A DNA stretch of 44,872 nt from Arenimonas sp. Its GTDB lineage: Bacteria; Pseudomonadota; Gammaproteobacteria; Xanthomonadales; Xanthomonadaceae. The notes beneath the pieces are model-generated. The model saw nothing but the letters and a program-made list of their open reading frames with translations. It was not told the origin of the DNA and did not search any database. Location of the stretch: the NCBI RefSeq assembly GCF_022842045.1, contig NZ_JALHQI010000019.1, positions 1-44,872 on the forward strand, in the 5' to 3' direction. Positions 38,959-44,872 of this stretch are shown in pieces (the stretch's first letter is position 1; each line of letters starts with the position of its first letter). The position numbers and the translations under genes are program-made.

Positions 38959-39929
38959 CCCGACAGCAGGCCTTCGGCGCGCAGCCACGCGATGGTGTCG
39001 GCCAGCAGCGCCGGCAACGGCGTGCTGCGATAGCCGAGTTCGCGTTCTGCCTTGCCGGAATCGACCTTGAGGTGATGGCAGGTGAACGCGACCGCGGCCG
39101 GCGTGAGGTCGGGCCGCTTGCGGGTGATGCGCGAGGCCAGGTCCAGCGTGCGGGCCAGGCCGCGCAGCAGCCAGGCCGGCATCGGTTTCGTCGGCGCGGG
39201 CTTGCCGAGCTGGCGGCCGATCTCGGTGACCAGCGCCTGAAAGCTGGCGTGCTCGCCGCCGACCAGCCAGGTCTCGTCGCGCGCGGGCTGGCGCCACGCC
39301 CGCACCTGCGCCCGCGCGATCTCGCGCACGTCGGCGAAGGCGCCCGAACCCGGCGGCGCACCCGGCAGCTTGCCGGCGTCCACCAGGCGGATCAGGTTCG
39401 ACCAGTTGTTGCGGTCGCCGGGGCCGAGGATGTGCGAGGGCTGGAAGATCAGGAAAGGCAGGCCGGACTCGCGCACCAGGCGCTCGGCGGCGTACTTGGT
39501 GCGCTCGTAGTTGATCCAGGAGTCGGCGCCGCGCTGGTGGACGTCTTCGCGCAAGGTCTCGTGCACGAGGTGCGAGTAGGCCGACACGCTGGAGGTGTGC
39601 ACTACGGTGGTGACACCCGCGGCGCGCGCGGCTTCGAGCAGGCGCGCGGTGCCGCCGACATTGGTTTCGGTTTGCGCGGCGTCGCCCGGGCCCCAGTTGT
39701 TGGTGTCGGCGGCGGCGTGGAACACCGCCGAGACACCGTCCATCGCAGCGGCCAGCGACGCGGCATCGCCCAGTTCGCCGCGCACCGGCACCGCACCCGC
39801 CGCGGCTACCGCGGCATCGCCGCCGGCGCTGCGCGACAGGCCGCGCGCCTCGGCGCCTTCGGCCGCCAGTTCGCGCAGCAGGTGTTGGCCAAGGAAGCCG
39901 GTGGCGCCGGTGACAAGGACGGCGGCCAT
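38955..39929 (-). CDS. NAD-dependent epimerase/dehydratase (extended SDR)
   Basis: The 324-residue extended SDR has an N-terminal Rossmann motif (VLVTGATGFLGQHLLREL), AVFHAAADTNNWG, NVGGTARLLEAARAAGVTTVVHTSSVSAY with the active-site Ser, and YERTKYAAERLV (YxxxK). This resembles the 3-beta-hydroxysteroid dehydrogenase/dihydroflavonol reductase-like branch more than sugar epimerases. The substrate is unknown. It starts four bases after the stop of the unrecognised gene at 39934, so the two form an operon and may share a pathway. Its 3' end overlaps the GGDEF-EAL gene stop. Confidence 0.9.
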   Translation of the reverse strand: MAAVLVTGATGFLGQHLLRELAAEGAEARGLSRSAGGDAAVAAAGAVPVRGELGDAASLAAAMDGVSAVFHAAADTNNWGPGDAAQTETNVGGTARLLEAARAAGVTTVVHTSSVSAYSHLVHETLREDVHQRGADSWINYERTKYAAERLVRESGLPFLIFQPSHILGPGDRNNWSNLIRLVDAGKLPGAPPGSGAFADVREIARAQVRAWRQPARDETWLVGGEHASFQALVTEIGRQLGKPAPTKPMPAWLLRGLARTLDLASRITRKRPDLTPAAVAFTCHHLKVDSGKAERELGYRSTPLPALLADTIAWLRAEGLLSG

Positions 39930-39933
39930 GCGG

Positions 39934-40737
39934 TCAGTCCGGCTGCGGTTCGGTATGGACCGTGTCGCGCGCGTTCCAGTACCAGTAGAAGAATCCCTTG
40001 CGCGCCTGCAGCAAGGTGTCGGTGAGCAGGCTTTCCTGGCTCAGGCTGCCCCAGCACGCCCGCGCGGAATTGCGGTTGTTGTGCAGGTCGATGCACTCGG
40101 CGTCGGGGTGGGCGGGCTTGGGCGGGATGTAGAGCGCGCTGCCGCGCGGCACCCACAGGTCGGCCAGGCAGATCTTGCCCAACCGCGGCCAGTAGCGGCC
40201 CACCGACGTGACCAGCGGCAGGTGCGGGTCGACCGAGGCGAAGACGTGGGGAAAGTCGTGGTGCTCGAGGTCGGTGCAGACCACGCTGAGCAGCCGGTTG
40301 CCCGTGTCCTGGTAGGGCGACCAGTGCCCGGCGAACACCCCGTACTCGTACTGGATCTGAGAAAGTTTCAGCACCGGGCTTTCCAGGCGCACCGCCTCCC
40401 CCGGCTCCACCAGGGTGATGCCGAAGGCCGCGGCGACGTCGCGCGTCGCCCACATCGGCGTATACACGACCTGGTCGGCAACGAACCCGAGCTGGGTCTC
40501 GATGCCGTAGGGCGGCGTCTTCTTGACGCCTTTTACCCGGGAAACCACGTGCGGATGGCCCATCTCGACGCGCGGGTCGGTGGGCGCGGCCTCGATCAGC
40601 CGGGCCCGGCGCGGCGGTGCCTTGGCGTACCGTGGCCGGCCACCGTCGTTGAAGAAGTACGGGGTCCGCGCCAGGTCGATGGCCGCCTCGCTCTTCTCCC
40701 GGATGAAAACCGGTGTCGCGAACTTCATTTCCGCCAT
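39934..40737 (-). CDS. Unrecognised conserved-looking cytoplasmic protein
   Basis: This 267-residue protein has no signal peptide and no membrane helix. It is rich in aromatic and Pro residues, with stretches such as RTPYFFNDGGRPRYAKAPPR, PHVVSRVKGVKKTPPYGIE, VYTPMWATRDVAAAFGI, VFAGHWSPYQDTGNR and VPRGSALYIPPKPAHPDA. A His/Asp-containing segment CTDLEHHDFPHVF and LHNNRNSARACWG could hold a ligand site. I do not recognise the family; a beta-rich enzyme of the acetoacetate-decarboxylase size class is only a guess. It precedes the epimerase gene by four bases, and GGGCGGGGG precedes its ATG. Codon use looks like that of its neighbours. Confidence 0.8.
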   Translation of the reverse strand: MAEMKFATPVFIREKSEAAIDLARTPYFFNDGGRPRYAKAPPRRARLIEAAPTDPRVEMGHPHVVSRVKGVKKTPPYGIETQLGFVADQVVYTPMWATRDVAAAFGITLVEPGEAVRLESPVLKLSQIQYEYGVFAGHWSPYQDTGNRLLSVVCTDLEHHDFPHVFASVDPHLPLVTSVGRYWPRLGKICLADLWVPRGSALYIPPKPAHPDAECIDLHNNRNSARACWGSLSQESLLTDTLLQARKGFFYWYWNARDTVHTEPQPD

Positions 40738-40768
40738 GGCACCCCCGCCCTCTCTGCGCTTACAGGCA

Positions 40769-40776
40769 ACTATACT
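40769..40776. promoter_or_regulatory. Overlapping bidirectional -10 elements
   Basis: Plus-strand TATACT (40771-40776) lies six bases before the PAS-GGDEF ATG at 40783. Minus-strand TATAGT (40774-40769) points toward the gene starting at 40737. The two hexamers share four bases, so one site can load polymerase in either direction. The whole intergenic space is 45 bases. No -35 consensus is clear on either side. Confidence 0.5.
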
Positions 40777-40782
40777 GGCCCG

Positions 40783-42411
40783 ATGCCCGCCAGCCCCACC
40801 CCGCCCGACCAACTCCTTCGGCTGTTGCCGGACGTCGTCGTCCAGACCGACGCGCAGTGGCGTGTGACCTTCCTCAACCCGGCCTGGCAGGCCATCACCG
40901 GGCACCCGCTGGCCTCATCGCTGGGCCAGTCCCTGCTCGACTTCGTGCACCCCGACGACCGCGGCACCCTGCGCTCGGGCATGCCGGTGTTCCGCCTGCG
41001 CTTCGCCGACGGCGATTTCCGCTGGGTGCGGCTGCAGCTGCAGGCCGACGTGGACGACAAGGACCGCGTGCTCAGCCGCCAGGGCCTGCTGGTCGAGATC
41101 ACCGAGGTCACCGAGCAGGTGCTGGTCGAGGTGCGCCAGCGCTTCCTGCGCCTGCTCGAGACCATCGACGGCGTGGTGTGGGAAGCCGAACGCGGCGTGG
41201 GCAACACCTTCCTCAGCCCGCAGGTGGAACGCTTGTTCGGCTACACGGTCGAGGAGTGGCGCTCCGACCCGGGGTTCTGGCGCGCGCGCGTGCATCCCGA
41301 CGACCTGGCCGAGGCGCTGGCCATCGACGATGCGGCCTACCACGCCACCCACAGCTACGCGTACGAGATGAATTACCGCCTGACCGCCAAGTGCGGCAAG
41401 GTCGTCTGGGTGCGCGACCTGTGCCGGGCGATCGTCGAGCCGGGCCGGCCCAACCGCATGATCGGCCTGATGATCGACGTCAGCCAGCAAAAGCAGACCG
41501 AGCTGGCGCTGGTGCAGTCCGACGACCGCTACGCGCTGGCCACGCGCGGTTCCAACGACGGCATCTGGGACTGGAACCTGAAGCAGGACGTGCTGCACGC
41601 CTCGCAGCGCTTCCACGAGATCCTCGGGCTGGCGGGCCCCGGCGACCATCATGACGATGGCTGGCGGTTCCTGGAGTCGCTGATCGACCCGGACGACCGC
41701 GAGCGCGTGCAGGCGGCCTACCAGCGGCACCTGCAGGGCATCAGCCCGAACTTCTCGGTCGACTTCCGCGCGCTGCATGCGTCCGGGCGCCCGGTGTGGG
41801 TCAACTGGCGCGGCGTCGCGCAGTTCGAGCAGGGCGTGCCGGTGCGCATGGCGGGCTCGTTGAGCGACCTCGCCGAGCGCGGCAGCTCCTACGATTTCCT
41901 GACCAACCTCCCCGGGCGACCGCTGTTCCGTGATCGCCTGGAGCATGCCATCGCGCTGCAGAAGGGCGCGGCGCCGGGCGATGCGACGACCTTCGCGGTG
42001 CTGCTGCTCGACCTGGACCAGTTCAAGGCGATCAACGACACGCTGGGCCACCACGCCGGCGACCAGTTGCTGCAGCAGGTCGCCCGCCGGCTGGAGGCCA
42101 GCGTGCGGCCCTCGGACCTGGTGGCGCGCATGAGCGGCGACGAATTCAACGTGCTGCTTGAATCGGTGGACCAGGCCACGGCCAATGCGCGGGTGCAGCA
42201 GCTCGCCGCCGCGCTCGCGGCGCCCTACCGGCTCGACGGGCAGGAGGTCACCGTGGGTGCCAGCATCGGCGTGGTCGCCAGCCAGCCGGGGCTGGCCAGC
42301 ACCGACGACTACCTGCGCGCCGCCGACGCCGCCATGTACAAGGCCAAGAGCGAGCGCATGGGCGTGTGCCTGTTCAAGCCCGATCGGATGGGTCCGCGCC
42401 GGGTGGGATGA
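40783..42411 (+). CDS. PAS-PAS-PAS-GGDEF diguanylate cyclase
   Basis: The 542-residue protein has three PAS domains (about 10-115, 118-235 with a PAC-like end, 245-365) and a C-terminal GGDEF domain (about 370-535). The signature is SGDEF at 451-455, an accepted active variant, and the I-site RPSD (442-445) lies five residues before it. PAS landmarks are FLNPAWQAITGHP, HPDDR, FLSPQVERLFGYTVEEW, VHPDDLAEAL and IWDWNLKQD. No membrane helix is seen, so it is a cytoplasmic sensor that makes c-di-GMP. TATACT six bases before the ATG and no Shine-Dalgarno suggest a leaderless message. The 3' end overlaps the convergent sulfotransferase-like gene by 38 bases. Confidence 0.94.
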   Translation: MPASPTPPDQLLRLLPDVVVQTDAQWRVTFLNPAWQAITGHPLASSLGQSLLDFVHPDDRGTLRSGMPVFRLRFADGDFRWVRLQLQADVDDKDRVLSRQGLLVEITEVTEQVLVEVRQRFLRLLETIDGVVWEAERGVGNTFLSPQVERLFGYTVEEWRSDPGFWRARVHPDDLAEALAIDDAAYHATHSYAYEMNYRLTAKCGKVVWVRDLCRAIVEPGRPNRMIGLMIDVSQQKQTELALVQSDDRYALATRGSNDGIWDWNLKQDVLHASQRFHEILGLAGPGDHHDDGWRFLESLIDPDDRERVQAAYQRHLQGISPNFSVDFRALHASGRPVWVNWRGVAQFEQGVPVRMAGSLSDLAERGSSYDFLTNLPGRPLFRDRLEHAIALQKGAAPGDATTFAVLLLDLDQFKAINDTLGHHAGDQLLQQVARRLEASVRPSDLVARMSGDEFNVLLESVDQATANARVQQLAAALAAPYRLDGQEVTVGASIGVVASQPGLASTDDYLRAADAAMYKAKSERMGVCLFKPDRMGPRRVG

Positions 42412-43633
42412 ACGCCGCCGGCCGGCCTTCGGCCCGGCCGTGCTGCTCGAAGTGCTGGCGCGGATCGGTGCCCGCGCGCAGCACGTCCGGATGCATCAGC
42501 AGGTAGTGGACCGGGTCGAAGGCATCGGCCGTGCGCGCCAGGCCGGCGCTGTAGTCGAGCAGCCCGCGATGCAGGGCGGCGTCCTCGATGCGGGCATTGA
42601 AGTGCTCGCGCAGCGCGCGCAGCGCCACCTCCAACTCATCGGCACCCAGCCGTTCCGGCGCGGCTTGCGCGGGCGTTGCCGCGGACGCTTCGTCACCGGG
42701 TGCGAACAGGATCGCCTTCACCTGATCCATCACCGGCCCCGGCAGCTCGTCGAGCTGGCGCGCGAAGTCGGCGGCGAACGCCGCGAACGCCGATGCGCGG
42801 TCCGCGGGGAAGCGGGCGCCTTGGCGCTCCGGCCACCGGCGCGCGAAGGCATCACTGACCGCGCGGCCCAGGGCCTCATCGGCGAACACCGCATTGATCG
42901 CCCGCAGCACGCCGAGCTCTTCGACGGCGAGGCTGCGGTTGGCCACCGTGTCGGGCACCTTCGCGGCCAGCGCTTCGTCCTCGCCGACCAGGCCGAGGAA
43001 GTGGCGCAGCAGGTCGGCGTGCCGGTAGCGGAAAACGGTGGTGTCCACGCCGAACCGATCGAGGTTGCGGAAGTACCAGAGGAAATCGCGGGCGTGCCCC
43101 CGCAGCCATTCGGCATCGAAGTCCGCGGCCAGCGCGTGCGCCTTCACCAGCTGCAGGTACACCGAATAGCTCCACGGCCGGAACGGACGCACCGCGACCA
43201 GCAGCCGGACCGACCGGGCGTGGTCCCGCAGCACCTCGCGCAGCCGCGAGAACTTCTCCACGTCGGCATAGCAGAGGTCTTCGCTGGAGATCAGCAGGTT
43301 CGGTGCGCGGCCGGCGTTGGCCGCCACCAGCTCGCCGACCAGGGACTGCAGGCGCCCGGTGGGCGTCGGTGCCGGGTTGGTGAAGATCAGCTCGCGCGCC
43401 AGGGCCGTGCCGTTGCCGGCCCCCGCCGCGGGATCCGGGCAGGGGTAGCCGACGCGCGCCAGCAGGCCAGCCCGGGACAGGCTGCGCAGGCCTTCCTGGA
43501 TCGCACTGGTGCCGGTCTTGGGCAGGCCGGCATGGAGGAAGATCGTGTCGAGCAAGCCGGGTACCGGTCGGTGGGCGAAGGCCACGAGGATACGGGATGC
43601 GCGTCCGGGGCGGTGCCCGGACCCGGCGCGCAT
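42374..43633 (-). CDS. Sulfotransferase-like protein with C-terminal DPxxYLxxHPDV module
   Basis: This protein of up to 419 residues has a sulfotransferase-type P-loop (IFLHAGLPKTGTSAIQEGLRSL) that would bind PAPS, LLISSEDLCYADVEKFSRL, and a 3'-phosphate-type region VRLLVAVRPFRPWSYSVYLQ. The C-terminal 45 residues, FDPVHYLLMHPDVLRAGTDP then RQHFEQHGRAEGRPAAF, match a short module often appended to bacterial glycosyltransferases and surface-polysaccharide enzymes. The start is uncertain. ATG 43633 is given, but a TTG at 43555 or GTG at 43585 would place the P-loop near the N-terminus as usual. The acceptor may be a surface glycan. It starts 19 bases after the secreted-protein gene, same strand. 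Confidence 0.78.
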   Translation of the reverse strand: MRAGSGHRPGRASRILVAFAHRPVPGLLDTIFLHAGLPKTGTSAIQEGLRSLSRAGLLARVGYPCPDPAAGAGNGTALARELIFTNPAPTPTGRLQSLVGELVAANAGRAPNLLISSEDLCYADVEKFSRLREVLRDHARSVRLLVAVRPFRPWSYSVYLQLVKAHALAADFDAEWLRGHARDFLWYFRNLDRFGVDTTVFRYRHADLLRHFLGLVGEDEALAAKVPDTVANRSLAVEELGVLRAINAVFADEALGRAVSDAFARRWPERQGARFPADRASAFAAFAADFARQLDELPGPVMDQVKAILFAPGDEASAATPAQAAPERLGADELEVALRALREHFNARIEDAALHRGLLDYSAGLARTADAFDPVHYLLMHPDVLRAGTDPRQHFEQHGRAEGRPAAFIPPGADPSDRA

Positions 43634-43652
43634 CCGCGACCCCGGCGCCGCC

Positions 43653-44792
43653 TCAGCGACCCGGGATGCGGCAGCAGATGCTGCCGCCGAAAACCTGCTG
43701 CGTGGACGCCGTCGTGTTCTGCCAGGCGCAGAACGTCGCCAGGCCGACCGTGTTGCTGTTCACGCCGCTGCCCCGGCTGTAGACGCCCGAGGCGTTCGTG
43801 TAGCAGTAAGGCATGACCTGGCTGTACCCGGCGGGGCAAAGCGGGTTGTTGATGAAGGTGGCGGTATTGGCCGCGACGGTGAACGTGCTGATGGCGGTCT
43901 CGGTGCACTGCAGGTTCGTGGCCTGTGGCGGCGAGAAGTAGCCGACGACGTCGATGACGTAGTTGGCTTGCGCGAAGGTGTAGACCACGAAATCGGTGAT
44001 CGTGAGTGGGTTGGGCACGCCCACCACCACCGAATTGTTGACGACCGCGCCCGCGGTGTAGTTGATGCTGGCGGCCAGGGGGCGGGCCTCGCCGGATTTG
44101 TGCACCGTGGCGAAGCCGGCGCCCGATGGCGCCACGGCGGTGACGTTCAGCACCAGCGCGCTGGCGCCCACCGCCGCCACGTTGCAATTGGTGGCACTGC
44201 CGCCCTGGCTGGTGAAGTTGGCCCCGGCGTCGACGGCCACGCCCAGGAAAGACCGGCTGCTGTTGGCGGCGATCGGACCACCGGCCACGCGCGTGTCGGC
44301 GATGCGGCAGGGAGTGACCGCGGTGAACACGAGGTCGCCGGTGGTGGAGCCCAGCGCCTGCGTGCCGATGGCCTTGGCTTCCTGGGCGGAAAGGTCCGCG
44401 GGCGCCATCGCATAGCGGTCAATCACCGCGGCGTCGGACAGGCGGTGGCCGGTGCCGGTGAGTTCGGCCACTGCACCTTCGAAGGTGTCGCGCAGAAGCG
44501 CGTTGCGCAGGTTCGTGGGATCGGCGGCGATGAAGGTCGGCACCATGCGTTGCGCCCAGTCGCGCACCGGCACGTCGTACACGCGCTGCACGTAGCCGCC
44601 CCACTTGAGCACGAATTGCCGGGTCAGCGCGCCGCGCTCGGCGGGCGCCAGCGCGTCGGCTTCGACGAAGACAGCGGCGGGCGACGCCGGGGCGGCCAGG
44701 GCCGGCTTGGTCGCGGCCACGGAGACGATCCCGGCGGCCAGCGGCAGCATCGCCAGGCGGGAAACCAGGGAGGAATGCTTCACAAAGGGCAT
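43653..44792 (-). CDS. Secreted surface-type protein with a TPCRxxDTR domain and Cys-rich C-terminus
   Basis: The 379-residue protein has a signal peptide (SRLAMLPLAAGIVSVAATKPALA), an alpha-helical N-terminal part (about 30-150), then a beta-rich domain starting LVFTAVTPCRIADTRVAGG and ending YVIDVVGYFSPP. Such TPCRxxDTR-to-IDVxGYF domains recur in exported proteins of actinobacteria, acidobacteria and some proteobacteria, and have no firm function. The last 90 residues contain seven Cys (LQCTET, NPLCPAG, MPYCYTN, ATFCAW, GSICCR), likely disulfide-bonded. The ATG at 44792 is chosen because GGAG lies eight bases upstream and the signal peptide follows. The sulfotransferase-like gene is next downstream. 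The last 80 bases of the window hold only its upstream region. Confidence 0.78.
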   Translation of the reverse strand: MPFVKHSSLVSRLAMLPLAAGIVSVAATKPALAAPASPAAVFVEADALAPAERGALTRQFVLKWGGYVQRVYDVPVRDWAQRMVPTFIAADPTNLRNALLRDTFEGAVAELTGTGHRLSDAAVIDRYAMAPADLSAQEAKAIGTQALGSTTGDLVFTAVTPCRIADTRVAGGPIAANSSRSFLGVAVDAGANFTSQGGSATNCNVAAVGASALVLNVTAVAPSGAGFATVHKSGEARPLAASINYTAGAVVNNSVVVGVPNPLTITDFVVYTFAQANYVIDVVGYFSPPQATNLQCTETAISTFTVAANTATFINNPLCPAGYSQVMPYCYTNASGVYSRGSGVNSNTVGLATFCAWQNTTASTQQVFGGSICCRIPGR

Positions 44793-44872
44793 GACGGGGC
44801 TCCGGTGGGTTGGGCGGCGGTTCGCGATGTAAAGCACGCTGAATCACCCGGGACTCGGCCAGCCCACCCGCC

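Noticed and set aside
36346-39297. Open frame of about 980 codons antisense to the GGDEF-EAL gene
   Set aside because: Its composition (Gln/Val/His/Ala runs) and lack of any domain mark it as a shadow; the plus-strand protein has all catalytic motifs.

Overview
The window is very GC-rich (roughly 70% by eye), densely packed and chromosomal in character. Gene content and protein style point to a gammaproteobacterium of the Lysobacteraceae/Xanthomonadaceae, Luteimonas- or Lysobacter-like. The pointers are polA beside a DUF2782 protein, hemB-aroE, a large TonB-dependent receptor, a secreted dipeptidyl peptidase IV, a chagasin-type inhibitor and multidomain GGDEF/EAL proteins. No rRNA, tRNA, CRISPR array, transposase or phage gene is visible.

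Layout. 1-4330: the 5' end of polA, a small DUF2782 secreted protein, and a three-part TRAP transporter whose binding protein lies convergent to its two membrane subunits. 4382-9311: uvrD, small membrane proteins, a saccharopine-dehydrogenase-like reductase and an SDR. 9412-14025: SDR, Nu-class glutathione transferase, periplasmic metallo-beta-lactamase-fold hydrolase and DPP IV, all on the plus strand. 14046-14825: xthA. 14871-22234: a self-contained nutrient-uptake locus (next paragraph). 22234-30643: a cytochrome b561 remnant, ltaE, a methyltransferase, an MFS pump, oligopeptidase A (prlC), an I42 protease inhibitor, an aldehyde dehydrogenase and a gamma-carbonic anhydrase. 30651-33814: a transglutaminase-like protein with a DUF350 protein, then aroE, hemB and a DUF3309 peptide. 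33938-36279: half of an Opp/Dpp-type ABC importer. 36331-42411: two c-di-GMP signalling proteins flanking an epimerase-like gene and an unrecognised gene. 42374-44792: a sulfotransferase-like protein and a secreted surface-type protein.

The most interesting part is 14871-22234. A secreted cyanophycinase-like serine peptidase (plus strand) is divergent from an operon encoding a TonB-dependent receptor, a YfcC/DcuC-family inner-membrane transporter and an isoaspartyl dipeptidase relative. Together they read as a complete route for scavenging extracellular cyanophycin: depolymerise outside, import beta-Asp-Arg across both membranes, and split it in the cytoplasm. The dipeptidase has lost the first His of the HxH metal motif (Leu64) and carries Glu where the bridging carboxylated Lys normally sits (Glu159), so a one-metal enzyme is predicted. 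The divergent promoter region carries a perfect 12-bp palindrome touching both predicted -35 boxes, and a 23-codon small ORF upstream of the receptor gene.

A second theme is transcriptional: at least seven genes show a -10-like hexamer exactly six bases before the start codon and no Shine-Dalgarno sequence, which suggests leaderless mRNAs are common in this genome.
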